From contig CAIVLE010000151.1 in the NCBI GenBank assembly GCA_903906635.1, forward strand, positions 1 to 53,958: a DNA stretch of 53,958 bases. Reading direction: 5' to 3'. The stretch comes from an uncultured Burkholderiales bacterium. GTDB taxonomy: Bacteria > Pseudomonadota > Gammaproteobacteria > Burkholderiales > Burkholderiaceae_C. Below, one piece after another: positions 19,866-33,697 of this stretch (position 1 is the first letter of the stretch; each line of letters begins with the position of its first letter). The notes beneath the pieces were generated by a model. The model was not told where the DNA came from and made no database searches. It saw only the letters and a program-made list of their open reading frames with translations. The position numbers were made by a program, and so were the translations under genes.

Positions 19866-20642
19866 TTAAATACTGAACATCATGGCTGTCAGAACAAAGT
19901 CCAACGCCAACACGGCCAAAGAAGCCACCACCACCGTGCGGGTGGTGGCACGCGAGACGCCTTCCGGCGTGGGCTGCGCTTGATAGCCTTGCAGCAAAGC
20001 CACAAACGTCACGGTGACGCCAAAGACAAAACTTTTCACCACCCCGTTGCCCACGTCTTTCCAAACATCCACACCGCCTTGCATTTGGCTCCAAAACGAG
20101 CCGGCATCAACGCCGATCATGAGCACGCCCACCATCCAGCCCCCCAGCACACCCACGGCACTGAAGACGCCAGCCAGCAAAGGCATGGTGATGACACCCG
20201 CCCAAAAGCGCGGCGCCAAGATGCGGCGCACGGGGTCCACGGCCATCAAGTCCATGGCGCTGAGTTGTTCGCCTGCCTTCATAAGACCAATCTCCGCCGT
20301 CAACGACGTGCCAGCACGGCCCACAAACAACAAGGCACTCACCACAGGGCCCAGCTCTCGCACCAAGCTCAAGGCAACCAACAAACCCAGCGCCTCTGAG
20401 GAACCATAGCGCTGCAAGGTGTAGTAGCCCTGCAAACTGAGCACAAAGCCCACGAACAAGCCCGACACGGCAATGATGGCCAGGGAGTAATTGCCCAAAA
20501 AATGAATCTGATCACGCACCAAGCCAAAGCGGCGCAGGCTGTCGCCCAGCAGGCTGAGCAAGCGCACAAACAACCGAGTGGCCTGGCCCAAGTCGGCCAA
20601 GTAAGTGCGAATGGCAAAACCAATGTTGGCGATGAACTTCAT
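19866..20642 (-). CDS. mlaE: Mla complex permease MlaE
   Basis: Polytopic permease of the phospholipid transporter. 258 residues with the MlaE family landmarks [29 protein letters not shown] (split around [14 protein letters not shown] and VGRAGTS), [21 protein letters not shown] and a C-terminal [14 protein letters not shown] segment. It overlaps mlaF by ATGA (20639-20642). Confidence 0.96.
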   Translation of the reverse strand: MKFIANIGFAIRTYLADLGQATRLFVRLLSLLGDSLRRFGLVRDQIHFLGNYSLAIIAVSGLFVGFVLSLQGYYTLQRYGSSEALGLLVALSLVRELGPVVSALLFVGRAGTSLTAEIGLMKAGEQLSAMDLMAVDPVRRILAPRFWAGVITMPLLAGVFSAVGVLGGWMVGVLMIGVDAGSFWSQMQGGVDVWKDVGNGVVKSFVFGVTVTFVALLQGYQAQPTPEGVSRATTRTVVVASLAVLALDFVLTAMMFSI

Positions 20643-21472
20643 GCCAAACCTCGAACACCAAAATCTTGTGCCACCGAGGGCCCTGGGTAATGAAAGCGCA
20701 CCGGACCTTCAGGCGCCGCACTGACGAACTGGTGCACCAAGGGGTCGGTGCTGTGACGCACTTCGTCGGGCGTGCCCTGCGCGGCAATCTTGCCGTTGGC
20801 CAGCACGATCACTTGGTCGGCAATGTGAAAAGTCTCATCCAAGTCGTGCGAGACGATGACACTGGTCAGCCCCAGGGTGTCGTTGAGTTGGCGAATCAAA
20901 CGCGCGGCGGTGCCCAAAGAGATCGGGTCCAAGCCTGCAAACGGCTCGTCGTACATCACCAGTTGCGGATCCAACGCCATGGCACGTGCCAAGGCGACAC
21001 GCCGCGCCATGCCACCTGAGACTTCAGAGGGCATCAGCTCGCGAGCGCCACGCAGCCCCACCGCTTCAAGCTTCATGAGCACGATGTCGCGCACCATGGA
21101 TTCGCTCAAGTCGGTGTGCTCGCGCAAGGGAAAGGCCACGTTGTCAAACACGCTCAAGTCGGTGAACAAAGCGCCAAACTGAAACAGCATGCCCATGCGA
21201 CGGCGAACGGCATACAGGCCCGCTTGGTCGAGGGTCGAAATTTCTTGCCCATCAAACGTCAAACTGCCCGACTGGGCACGGTACTGGCCGCCAATGAGGC
21301 GCAAGACCGTGGTTTTGCCACCGCCAGAAGCACCCATCAAGGCCGTGACTTTGCCGCGCGGCACGGTCAAGCTGATGCCATCCAAAATGACGCGCTCGCC
21401 ATAGCCAAAGCGGATGTCGCGCAATTCGACCAAGGGCGTCATGTCTGAGGAAAGATTTAATGGGAAAGTCAT
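20639..21472 (-). CDS. mlaF: Mla complex ATP-binding protein MlaF
   Basis: ATPase that powers phospholipid transport. 277 residues: Walker [11 protein letters not shown], signature VSGGMARRV, Walker [14 protein letters not shown] and the switch [11 protein letters not shown]-terminal extension ends in [12 protein letters not shown]. First gene of the mla cluster, with 78 bases between it and gltD that hold the gltD terminator and a palindrome, so a promoter probably lies here. The ATG at 21472 is used; an ATG at 21442 starts just before PLVELRDI and may be the true one. Confidence 0.95.
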   Translation of the reverse strand: MTFPLNLSSDMTPLVELRDIRFGYGERVILDGISLTVPRGKVTALMGASGGGKTTVLRLIGGQYRAQSGSLTFDGQEISTLDQAGLYAVRRRMGMLFQFGALFTDLSVFDNVAFPLREHTDLSESMVRDIVLMKLEAVGLRGARELMPSEVSGGMARRVALARAMALDPQLVMYDEPFAGLDPISLGTAARLIRQLNDTLGLTSVIVSHDLDETFHIADQVIVLANGKIAAQGTPDEVRHSTDPLVHQFVSAAPEGPVRFHYPGPSVAQDFGVRGLA

Positions 21473-21481
21473 AGCACAGCA

Positions 21482-21503
21482 AAAGCCGGGGGATACCGGC
21501 TTT
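21482..21503 (-). terminator. Predicted intrinsic terminator after gltD
   Basis: AAAGCCGG (21482-21489) and CCGGCTTT (21496-21503) form an 8-base perfect stem with a 6-base loop. On the minus strand the stem is followed by a short U-tract (CTTTTG), so it fits an intrinsic terminator for gltBD, though the U-run is short. It lies about 48 bases past the gltD stop. Confidence 0.6.
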
Positions 21504-21523
21504 GCGATTTTAAAACCAAGTCG

Positions 21524-21537
21524 TTACAAACTTGTAA
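21524..21537. repeat. 14-base palindrome between gltD and mlaF
   Basis: TTACAA and TTGTAA face each other around a 2-base centre, a perfect 6-base inverted repeat. It lies between the gltD stop and the gltD terminator, upstream of mlaF. Shape and position suit a repressor or activator half-site pair, but no matching regulator family is recognised. Confidence 0.4.
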
Positions 21538-21550
21538 AGATGGGTATAGG

Positions 21551-23032
21551 TCAGCGCGGCAAATCGCTCACGCCCATCAAAAACGCGTCGACTGCCCGTG
21601 CAGCCTGGCGACCTTCTCGGATGGCCCACACCACCAAGGATTGACCGCGACGCATGTCGCCCGCTGCAAACACCTTGGCCACATTGGTGGCATAGCCCCC
21701 CGCGTCCTCGGTGCTGGCCTTGGCGTTGCCACGGGCATCTTTGTCCACACCAAAGGCGTCGAGCACGGTCGAGACAGGATTGACAAAGCCCATGGCCAGC
21801 AGCACCAAGTCGGCCTTGATGGTTTCTTCCGTACCCGCCACCTCCACCATCTTGCCGTCTTTCCACTCGACACGAACGGTTTTCACCCCGGTGACATGGC
21901 CTTTTTCACCAACAAACTCTTTGGTCGAAATCGCAAACTCGCGCTTGAGCAAACCTTTTTCAGCGCTCTCGTCATGGCTGGAGCTGGTACGCAGCTTGAG
22001 CGGCCAGTAGGGCCACACCAAGGGTTTGTTTTCTTGCTCAGGGGGCATGGGCATGACCTCGAACTGCACCACTGCTGCAGCACCATGGCGGGTGCTGGTG
22101 CCCACGCAATCGCTGCCCGTGTCGCCCCCCCCAATCACCACCACATGCTTGCCATCGGCGCGCAGCTGGTCTTTGAGCTTGTCGCCCGCATTGACCTTGT
22201 TTTGCTGAGGCAAAAATTCCATGGCGAAATGAATGCCTGCCAAGTCACGCCCAGGCGCTGGCAAATCACGCGACTGCTCAGAGCCCCCCGTCAACAACAC
22301 GGCGTCAAAGTCTTTTTTGAGTTGCTCTGGCGTGATGGTCTCAACCGCCCAATTGGTGACTTTGGAGTCCTTGGGCAACTCACCCACCATCACCCCGGTG
22401 CGGATGGTCACGCCCTCGGCTTGGAGCTGTTTGGCACGTCGATCGATGTGCGACTTTTCCATCTTAAAGTCTGGAATACCGTAGCGCAGCAAGCCACCAA
22501 TGCGGTCGTTCTTTTCAAATAAGGTCACGTCGTGGCCCACACGCGCCAGCTGTTGAGCAGCGGCCATGCCTGCAGGGCCCGAGCCCACCACCGCCACTTT
22601 TTTGCCCGTCTTGTGCTTGGGCACTTGCGGCGTCACCCAGCCCTCAGACCAGGCCTTGTCGATGATGGCGTGCTCGATGGATTTGATACCCACCGCATCG
22701 CCATTGACGTTGACCACGCAAGCGGCTTCGCAGGGAGCTGGGCAAATGCGGCCTGTGAACTCAGGGAAATTATTGGTGCTGTGCAGCACCTCGATGGCAT
22801 TCTTCCAATCGCCTTGGTACACCAAGTCGTTGAAATCGGGAATGATGTTGTTGACCGGGCAGCCGTTGTTACAAAACGGCGTGCCGCAATCCATGCAACG
22901 TGCGCTTTGGTCTTTGGCTTGTTTGTCGTCTAGGCCGATGACGAATTCTTTGTAATGCTTCACACGCTCAGGTACGGGCTTGTAGCCCTCCTCGATGCGC
23001 TCAATTTCCATGAAGCCGGTGACTTTTCCCAT
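21551..23032 (-). CDS. gltD: Glutamate synthase small (beta) subunit
   Basis: NADPH-dependent electron-input subunit of GOGAT; oxidises NADPH on FAD and passes electrons through iron-sulfur clusters to GltB. 493 residues. Cysteine clusters are C46/C49/C54/C58 and C97/C101/C105 in the N-terminal ferredoxin-like domain; FAD motif [14 protein letters not shown] and NADPH motif [11 protein letters not shown] follow. It lies 35 bases after gltB and is followed by a terminator. Confidence 0.97.
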   Translation of the reverse strand: MGKVTGFMEIERIEEGYKPVPERVKHYKEFVIGLDDKQAKDQSARCMDCGTPFCNNGCPVNNIIPDFNDLVYQGDWKNAIEVLHSTNNFPEFTGRICPAPCEAACVVNVNGDAVGIKSIEHAIIDKAWSEGWVTPQVPKHKTGKKVAVVGSGPAGMAAAQQLARVGHDVTLFEKNDRIGGLLRYGIPDFKMEKSHIDRRAKQLQAEGVTIRTGVMVGELPKDSKVTNWAVETITPEQLKKDFDAVLLTGGSEQSRDLPAPGRDLAGIHFAMEFLPQQNKVNAGDKLKDQLRADGKHVVVIGGGDTGSDCVGTSTRHGAAAVVQFEVMPMPPEQENKPLVWPYWPLKLRTSSSHDESAEKGLLKREFAISTKEFVGEKGHVTGVKTVRVEWKDGKMVEVAGTEETIKADLVLLAMGFVNPVSTVLDAFGVDKDARGNAKASTEDAGGYATNVAKVFAAGDMRRGQSLVVWAIREGRQAARAVDAFLMGVSDLPR

Positions 23033-23067
23033 GATGTATGTCCTTGTGCTCTAACGTGCGGATTGGC

Positions 23068-27831
<4,764 letters not shown>

Positions 27832-27864
27832 GGCGCGTTCCTCTAAATATTCAGCGGGGGTGTG

Positions 27865-27893
27865 AGGATACTGCACTGCACCATTTGTGCCAA
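27865..27893 (-). promoter_or_regulatory. Predicted gltBD promoter with overlapping sigma-70 and sigma-54-like elements
   Basis: On the minus strand TTGGCA (27888-27893), a 17-base spacer and TATCCT (27865-27870) form a fair sigma-70 promoter. The same stretch (27877-27893) reads TTGGCACAAATGGTGCA, which keeps the invariant GG and GC of a -24/-12 sigma-54 promoter at 10-base spacing, with one mismatch in the -12 TTGC. The gltB ATG is about 34 bases downstream of the -10. Which sigma factor is used cannot be told from sequence; nitrogen control makes sigma-54 sensible. Confidence 0.5.
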
Positions 27894-27898
27894 GAAAA

Positions 27899-27923
27899 TT
27901 AATTGGGGTCAGAACCCAATTAA
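27899..27923. repeat. RAYT element terminal repeat, gltB side
   Basis: Begins TTAATTGGGGTCAGAACC. It is also an internal hairpin: TTAATTGGG (27899-27907) pairs with CCCAATTAA (27915-27923) around a 7-base loop, as in REP-type palindromes. A shortened third copy, TTAATTGGGGACAGG, occurs at 27948-27962 and contains the transposase stop codon. Confidence 0.85.
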
Positions 27924-27947
27924 TGAAAATTTAAGGAATTCACCAAA

Positions 27948-28655
27948 TTAATTGGGGACAGGTTTACCGCCACTGGCAAAAGGCCGTCCCGCCTTGGTTT
28001 TACTCAAACGACGCTCGGTTTGTGCTTGCAGACTGTCCTTGAAAGCATCGTCACCCAATGCCCAACCACTGAGCGTGGCGTGGGTCAATGCACCCTGTTG
28101 GTCCGCACTGATCCCGTCTTGCACCAATTCGGCGTACGCTGCCTCACGTGCAAACGGGGTGTTGCCCAAGGCCCAATACAGGGCGTGGGGGGTGACCAAA
28201 CGATCGCTGCGTTGGCCGCTGTAATGCCGATAGCTCGACCACACGTAGTCCTGCGGTTGCGCCACCAAGTGGGCACGCACGGGATTGAGGTCGATGTAGG
28301 CCATGCAGGCCAGCAAGTAACGTTCGGGCTGAATCACGGTGCAGCGGTAACGCCCCTCCCACAAGGTGCCCGTGCGGCCATGCACTTTGTTGAACACCTG
28401 CACATAGCTGCGGCCCACCGCCTGCATCATCTTGGGCAAGGCCTGGTCTTGTTGGGGCGTGACCAGCAGGTGCAGGTGGTTGCTCATCAGCACATAGGCG
28501 TGGATATCGACTTTTTGCACGCGGCTGTGCTCGAACAGCAAATCGAGCATGCGCTGGTCATCCGCTGTGGCTTTGAAAATATCTTGGCGGTTGTTGCCCC
28601 GCAAGATGACATGGTGCGGGTAGCCGGGGACGGTGAGACGGGGAAGGCGTGCCAT
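27948..28655 (-). CDS. REP-associated tyrosine transposase (Y1_Tnp family)
   Basis: Single-strand-specific HUH endonuclease of the IS200/IS605-like Y1 family. 235 residues; MARLPRLTVPGYPHHVILRGN is the standard start (two short segments), with the HUH motif H60-L-H62 in SNHLHLLVTP and the likely nucleophile Tyr84 in AVGRSYVQVFN, then GTLWEGRYR and AYIDLNPVRA. The reading frame is intact. Its last codons and stop lie within an AATTGGGGACAGG-type motif of the element end. Such proteins cut and join REP palindromes. Confidence 0.93.
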   Translation of the reverse strand: MARLPRLTVPGYPHHVILRGNNRQDIFKATADDQRMLDLLFEHSRVQKVDIHAYVLMSNHLHLLVTPQQDQALPKMMQAVGRSYVQVFNKVHGRTGTLWEGRYRCTVIQPERYLLACMAYIDLNPVRAHLVAQPQDYVWSSYRHYSGQRSDRLVTPHALYWALGNTPFAREAAYAELVQDGISADQQGALTHATLSGWALGDDAFKDSLQAQTERRLSKTKAGRPFASGGKPVPN

Positions 28656-28664
28656 CTCGCCATG

Positions 28665-28689
28665 TTAATGAGGTTCTGACCCCAATTAA
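28665..28689. repeat. RAYT element terminal repeat, methyltransferase side
   Basis: Read on the minus strand it begins TTAATTGGGGTCAGAACC and is identical to the other end except for two bases near its inner side. Bases 28686-28688 are the TAA stop of the methyltransferase gene. Confidence 0.85.
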
Positions 28690-29552
28690 ATTTTGAAACG
28701 CGTGTGTGACAGCTCTTGCAAGCCAAACTCTTCCAACAAGGCCTGCAAACGCTCGGCAGCACTGCGCTTTTTCTGTCCGGTGTACTTGGCCAAGATGAGT
28801 TCGTTTTTCATGCTGTGCTCCCAACCCACCAGCTCGGTGACGGTGACCTGGTAGCCCTGGGCCTCCAAGTACAAACAACGCAGCACGTTGGTGAGTTGGC
28901 TGCCCATCTCGCGGGTGTGCAGCGGATGACGCCACAGCTCAGCCAAGGGGGTGCGCTGCAAGTTCAGGGCTTTGTGCTGGTTGAGCACACGCGCCAGCTC
29001 GGCCTGGCAGCAAGGCACCAGCACCATGTGTTGGGCCGTCTTTTGCAAGCCAAACGAGATGGCGTCATCGGTAGCGCTGTCGCAGGCATGCAGCGCGGTG
29101 ACCACATCGATGTGCTCAGGCAGCGCATCACTGTGCGCCGACTCGGCCACGCTGAGGTTGAGAAACTGCATGCGCTCAAACCCCAAACGCTGCGCCAAGG
29201 CCTCAGAAGAGGCCACCAATTCAGCCCGGGTTTCTATGCCGTAAATGTGGCCCCGACCCAGCGCTTTAAAAAACAGGTCGTAGACGATAAAACCCAAATA
29301 CGACTTGCCTGCGCCGTGGTCTGCCAAGCTCGGTCCCGCCTCGCTCAAAGGCAGCTCTTTCAGCAACTTGTCGATGAACTGATACAGGTGGTAGACCTGC
29401 TTGAGTTTGCGACGCGAATCTTGGTTGAGCTTGCCATCACGTGTGAGGATGTGCAGCTCTTTGAGCAGCTCAATGGATTGGCCCGCACGCAGCTCAAGCT
29501 GGTGACTTGCATCTTGGGGCTTGGTGGCGGGGGCGGGTTTGTGTTTAGACAT
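28686..29552 (-). CDS. Class I SAM-dependent methyltransferase (Methyltransf_32-like)
   Basis: 288 residues. SAM-binding motif I is LADHGAGKSYLGF (about 77-88), with YGIETRAELV as motif II and LHACDSATDDAI as motif IV-like; VPCCQAEL follows, a pattern shared with the METTL25-like/Methyltransf_32 group. The substrate is not known. It begins 5 bases after the DUF1415 gene, last of the aroK-to-here operon. Its final codons run into the RAYT repeat, so the C-terminus may have been trimmed or extended by that insertion. Confidence 0.8.
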   Translation of the reverse strand: MSKHKPAPATKPQDASHQLELRAGQSIELLKELHILTRDGKLNQDSRRKLKQVYHLYQFIDKLLKELPLSEAGPSLADHGAGKSYLGFIVYDLFFKALGRGHIYGIETRAELVASSEALAQRLGFERMQFLNLSVAESAHSDALPEHIDVVTALHACDSATDDAISFGLQKTAQHMVLVPCCQAELARVLNQHKALNLQRTPLAELWRHPLHTREMGSQLTNVLRCLYLEAQGYQVTVTELVGWEHSMKNELILAKYTGQKKRSAAERLQALLEEFGLQELSHTRFKI

Positions 29553-29557
29553 ATAAC

Positions 29558-30214
29558 TTAACGATCGCTTTGATTTTGTTCGCTCAACCGGGGAGTGGGC
29601 GTCATCCCATCCACCACCTCAACACCGTCTTTCAACGGGTAAGTTTGCGCAACGGGCGCCACCAACCGCCCCCGAACACCCAGCGCAAGCCAGCCTTCAT
29701 GACCCAACGTGTTCAACACCTCGATGTTTCGCTCAAAGATGAGCGACGCATCCGGGTAGGCTTGCACCGCCTTGTCAATGCTTGACTCGCGCAACACATG
29801 CAGCGTGGGGTAAGGCGTGCGGTTGGTGAAGTTCTCAACGTCATCTGCATCTGTGCCGCCAAATTGATAACGCGGGTGAAAGTCGGCCACTTGCAGCACG
29901 CCGTCTAACCCAAGGTCGCCAAGCACCTGATCGCAATCGCCCAAAAAATCGTTGAAATCTAAAAAGTCAGGCAAAGCATGCGGCGCAATCAGCAAGGTGG
30001 TGTCAAGTTGCTGCGGGTCTGTGGAGGCCAAGTGTTGGAGCTCTTCGCGCAACATGGCCAACAGGTCGACCGGATCGGCAGAGGTGCACACGCGGTAACG
30101 CACCATGTCTTTGACCACCACGGCTTTGGCAAATGGACACAGGTTCAAGCCCACCACGGCTTGCATCAACCAGGTTTGGGTGTCTTCAATGGCGATGCGT
30201 TCGGTATCGGTCAT
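29558..30214 (-). CDS. DUF1415 family protein
   Basis: 218 residues of a conserved proteobacterial family of unknown function. Features are TQTWLMQAVVGLNLCPFAKAVV (an NLCPFA motif near residue 25), DFLDFNDFLGDCDQVL and DVENFTNRTPYPTLHVLRE. No membrane segment or signal peptide. It overlaps the MFS gene by ATGA. Confidence 0.85.
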   Translation of the reverse strand: MTDTERIAIEDTQTWLMQAVVGLNLCPFAKAVVVKDMVRYRVCTSADPVDLLAMLREELQHLASTDPQQLDTTLLIAPHALPDFLDFNDFLGDCDQVLGDLGLDGVLQVADFHPRYQFGGTDADDVENFTNRTPYPTLHVLRESSIDKAVQAYPDASLIFERNIEVLNTLGHEGWLALGVRGRLVAPVAQTYPLKDGVEVVDGMTPTPRLSEQNQSDR

Positions 30215-31443
30215 GGCTGGCTTTGACCCCCACGCGGGGCGACCGCACGCAGCGCCCGATCAATGGCCACGGCCAACCCCATACCCACCACGCAACAACT
30301 GCCGGTGACGGCCCAGGTCCATTGCCAGCCGCCCATGCTGGCGGCGACCCAAGCCACCACAGGCGGGCCAAAGAACTGCCCGGTGGCCGACCACTGCTGC
30401 ATCCAACCCACAGTGGTGGAGAGTGTGTCTGGGCTGGGTGCCAAGCGCATGGACAGCGCAAACAAGGTGCCCGGTATCAACCCGCCCACCGCCGAGAGCA
30501 TGATGACTGAGGCATACCGCCCGGCCATCGGCAAGCCCCAACCCTGCCACTCGCCAAATGCACCCAACGCCCCCAAGCCCATGGCACCAAAGCCAATAAA
30601 CAACAGCCAGCGGCTTTGCCAGCCGCGCTGCAGCAATCGCCCAGAGGCCAAGTTGCCTGTCATGTTGGCCAGCGCCACGCCTGCGGTGAGCAAACCCGAC
30701 ACCCCTTTGTCCACCCCCAGCCCTGCGTACATGGTGGGCAAGAAACCAATCACTGACAGCCACTGTGCGGCATAGACCCCAAAAGTCAGCGACAACAACC
30801 AAGGCCCGCGTGAGCGCAGGGTTTGGCTCAGGCGTCGCTGCCAGCCTTCATCGCCTGATGACTGCACTCTGGGGTAGAGGGCATCTGGCGCCAAGCCCGT
30901 CCACACCATCCACCAGGCCAGGGCAGACACGCCACTCATGAGCCACCACCACACATGCCACGTCCACACCGACAAGACCCATGCACCCAACAGCAAAGCG
31001 GCGGCAGTGCCAAGCGGCATGTAAGCACTCCATTGCCCCATGCGGGTGTTGATCTGTGCCGGGGGCACACAGCGACGAATCAAGGCCGGTCCGGGCATGA
31101 CGACCCACAAAAAACCAAAGCCTTCAATGGCACGCAAAACCAACAAGGCTTGGATGCCCGAAGCCAAACCACCCAAAGCGCTAGAGACCGTGAGCAGGCT
31201 CAAGCCCAGCAAGACGCTACGCCGCAAACCGATGCTGTCCACACTCAAGCCCACGGCCAAGCCCAGCGTCATGCCCCCAAGCTGCACCATGGACAACAAG
31301 AACCCCGCTTGCACCAAGCTCAACGACAAAGCAGCTTGCAGCACAGGCAGGGCTGGCGGAATTTTTCCCACATGCAACGCTGCACACACAGCTGCGAGCA
31401 CCACCACCCATGCAGGATGAATCAAAGCGCGGGGTGTTGTCAT
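30211..31443 (-). CDS. MFS transporter (CynX/NimT-like)
   Basis: 410 residues with about twelve hydrophobic segments; the central loop carries polar sequence (VQSSGDEGWQRRLSQTLRS) between the two six-helix halves. The inter-helix motif GLSVDSIGLRRSVLLG fits the MFS signature after helix 2. The substrate cannot be told from sequence. It overlaps dgt and the DUF1415 gene by ATGA on each side. Confidence 0.87.
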   Translation of the reverse strand: MTTPRALIHPAWVVVLAAVCAALHVGKIPPALPVLQAALSLSLVQAGFLLSMVQLGGMTLGLAVGLSVDSIGLRRSVLLGLSLLTVSSALGGLASGIQALLVLRAIEGFGFLWVVMPGPALIRRCVPPAQINTRMGQWSAYMPLGTAAALLLGAWVLSVWTWHVWWWLMSGVSALAWWMVWTGLAPDALYPRVQSSGDEGWQRRLSQTLRSRGPWLLSLTFGVYAAQWLSVIGFLPTMYAGLGVDKGVSGLLTAGVALANMTGNLASGRLLQRGWQSRWLLFIGFGAMGLGALGAFGEWQGWGLPMAGRYASVIMLSAVGGLIPGTLFALSMRLAPSPDTLSTTVGWMQQWSATGQFFGPPVVAWVAASMGGWQWTWAVTGSCCVVGMGLAVAIDRALRAVAPRGGQSQP

Positions 31444-32579
31444 GCGGTCAATCGTGCGTGTTCACGGGTCGCAAAACGGTCTGTCATGCCTGAGAGGTAG
31501 TCGGCCACCGCGCGCGCCACATCAGGGCGTTGGGCGTAAGCAGCAGGCATTTCGTGGGGCTTGGCGAGGTAAGCGTCAAACAACTCGCGCACCACGTCTC
31601 GGGCCCAATCGGTGGTCTGCATCACCTGAGGGTGGCGGTACAGGTTGCGAAATAAAAATGCCTTCAGTTCCTTGGACTGCGCTCGCATCTCTTGGCTGAA
31701 CTGAACCAAGGGAGGGCAGGCTCTGGCTGCATCGGCGCTGTCAGGCGCGTGTTGCACCAGCGCTGCTTGGGTGGCAGCCACCACGTCGTAGACCTGATCG
31801 CTCAACATACGGCGAATGGTTTCGTACAACACACGGCGGCCTTGCAATTGGGGGTACTCGGCCAGGGTTTGTTCGCAGTAGCGGGCAAACAAGGGCACCT
31901 CTTGAAGTTGCGCCATGCTCAACAACCCCGAGCGAACACCATCGTCGATGTCGTGTGCGTTGTAGGCAATTTCATCGGCCAGGTTACACAACTGAGCTTC
32001 CAAGCTGGGTTGCGTGCCGTTCAAAAAGCGAGCGGCCACACCTGCGGGCTCTTGCGCCTCGATCAACTCAGCGTTGCGCCGCGCGCAGTGCTTTAAGATG
32101 CCCTCGCGGGTTTCAAAGCTCAGGTTCAAGCCGTTGAAAGCGGGGTAGCGCTCTTCCAGTTCGTCCACCACACGCAGGCTTTGCAGGTTGTGCTCAAAAC
32201 CGCCGAAGGGCGCCATGCAGGCATTGAGTGCGTCTTGTCCAGCGTGGCCAAAGGGCGTGTGACCCAAGTCATGGGCCAGGGCCACCGCCTCGACCAAGTC
32301 TTCGTTCAAGCGCAGCGCACGGGCAATGGAGCGCCCCAACTGCGCCACCTCCAGCGAGTGGGTCATGCGGGTGCGAAACAAGTCGCCTTCGTGGTTCAAG
32401 AACACCTGGGTCTTGTAGACCAAACGGCGAAATGCGGTGGAGTGAACGATACGGTCACGGTCACGTTGGTGAGGGTTGCGCACGTTGGGCGCCATCAAAG
32501 GCGCTTCAACTTCCCTGTGGCGACGACCGCGTGAGTGCTCCGCGTCGCAAGCAAACACCGCAAGGGCTGGGTTGTTCAT
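31440..32579 (-). CDS. dgt: Deoxyguanosinetriphosphate triphosphohydrolase-like protein
   Basis: HD-superfamily dNTPase that converts dGTP (or other dNTPs) to nucleoside plus triphosphate. 379 residues from ATG 32579, which makes an ATGA overlap with aroB; a GTG at 32591 is the alternative. Metal site motifs are visible: [13 protein letters not shown] (His), [13 protein letters not shown] (HD pair) and [16 protein letters not shown]. Its usual neighbours aroB and gltB are both present. Confidence 0.93.
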   Translation of the reverse strand: MNNPALAVFACDAEHSRGRRHREVEAPLMAPNVRNPHQRDRDRIVHSTAFRRLVYKTQVFLNHEGDLFRTRMTHSLEVAQLGRSIARALRLNEDLVEAVALAHDLGHTPFGHAGQDALNACMAPFGGFEHNLQSLRVVDELEERYPAFNGLNLSFETREGILKHCARRNAELIEAQEPAGVAARFLNGTQPSLEAQLCNLADEIAYNAHDIDDGVRSGLLSMAQLQEVPLFARYCEQTLAEYPQLQGRRVLYETIRRMLSDQVYDVVAATQAALVQHAPDSADAARACPPLVQFSQEMRAQSKELKAFLFRNLYRHPQVMQTTDWARDVVRELFDAYLAKPHEMPAAYAQRPDVARAVADYLSGMTDRFATREHARLTA

Positions 32580-33679
32580 CCTTGGCAACACGCGGTAATG
32601 ACCTCGGCCACCAATTCATCGGGGGCACCACGCACCAAGGCACTGCCGGGCTGGTTGATCAGCACAAAACGGATATTGCCCGCTTGGGCTTTCTTGTCCA
32701 CCCGCATGTGGTGCAGATACACGTCAACGTCCAGCTGTGGGCCCACCGTGGGCAAGCCCGCTCGCGCCAGCAAGGCAGTCAAGCGGCTGACAAAGGCGGC
32801 ATCAACCAGCCCCAGGCGTAGTGACAATTGCGCCGCCATCACCATGCCACAGCCTACGGCCTCGCCGTGCAACCAAACACCAAAGCCCAAACCCGCTTCA
32901 ATGGCATGACCAAAGGTATGGCCAAAGTTGAGGATGGCGCGCAAGCCTGACTCGCGTTCGTCTTGTCCCACCACCCAGGCCTTGATTTCGCAACTGCGTT
33001 GCACCGCATGGGCCAGTGCGTGGGGGTCGCGTGCCATCAGGGCATCCAAGTTGGCCTCGATCCAGTCGAAAAACACCATGTCGGCAATGGGTCCGTACTT
33101 GATGATCTCGGCCAAGCCCGCGCTCATTTCACGCGCAGGCAAAGTTTGCAGGGTGTCTAAATCACACACCACACGCTGAGGCTGGTAAAAGGCCCCAATC
33201 ATGTTTTTGCCCAGTGGATGGTTGATGGCGGTTTTGCCACCGACGGAGGAATCCACCTGCGCCAGCAAGGTGGTGGGTACCTGCACGAAGGGCACACCGC
33301 GCATGTAGCACGCACCAGCAAATCCGGTCATGTCCCCCACCACACCGCCGCCCAGGGCAAACAACACGGTTTTGCGATCACAGCCTTTGGCCAGCAAGAG
33401 GTCAAAAATTTGGTTCAGCGTGGGCCAGTCTTTGTGGCTTTCGCCATCGGGCAAGACCACCGTGTGAATCTTCGTGTAGTGGTCCGTCAAGGCGGTTTGC
33501 AATCGAGCCAAATACAAGGGGCCCACGGTGTCGTTGGTGACGATCACGGCGCTGCTGGCACGCGGCAAGTCGGCCCAGGTGCTGGGGGCATCGAGCAGTT
33601 GGGTACCAATCAAGATCGGGTAGCTGCGCTCCCCCAGATCAATGGACACAGACACTGCAGGCACGGTGGAAACAGACAT
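32576..33679 (-). CDS. aroB: 3-dehydroquinate synthase
   Basis: Second step of the shikimate pathway: cyclises DAHP with transient NAD oxidation and a divalent metal. 367 residues with [42 protein letters not shown] (NAD and substrate loops) and the metal histidines in [12 protein letters not shown] and WLHGEAVG. It follows aroK by 18 bases. Confidence 0.97.
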   Translation of the reverse strand: MSVSTVPAVSVSIDLGERSYPILIGTQLLDAPSTWADLPRASSAVIVTNDTVGPLYLARLQTALTDHYTKIHTVVLPDGESHKDWPTLNQIFDLLLAKGCDRKTVLFALGGGVVGDMTGFAGACYMRGVPFVQVPTTLLAQVDSSVGGKTAINHPLGKNMIGAFYQPQRVVCDLDTLQTLPAREMSAGLAEIIKYGPIADMVFFDWIEANLDALMARDPHALAHAVQRSCEIKAWVVGQDERESGLRAILNFGHTFGHAIEAGLGFGVWLHGEAVGCGMVMAAQLSLRLGLVDAAFVSRLTALLARAGLPTVGPQLDVDVYLHHMRVDKKAQAGNIRFVLINQPGSALVRGAPDELVAEVITACCQG

Positions 33680-33697
33680 GGCAAACGCCCTTAAATT

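Larger units (their letters stand above)
27899..28689 (-). mobile_element. Solitary RAYT element with terminal inverted repeats
   Basis: A 791-base unit made of one transposase-like gene bracketed by 25-base inverted repeats that match at 23 of 25 positions. It is wedged between the methyltransferase gene and the gltB promoter in an otherwise gap-poor region. I do not see a target-site duplication. RAYTs are usually domesticated single-copy enzymes tied to REP palindromes rather than self-mobile insertion sequences, so whether this unit moved as a whole is inference from its borders. Confidence 0.75.
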
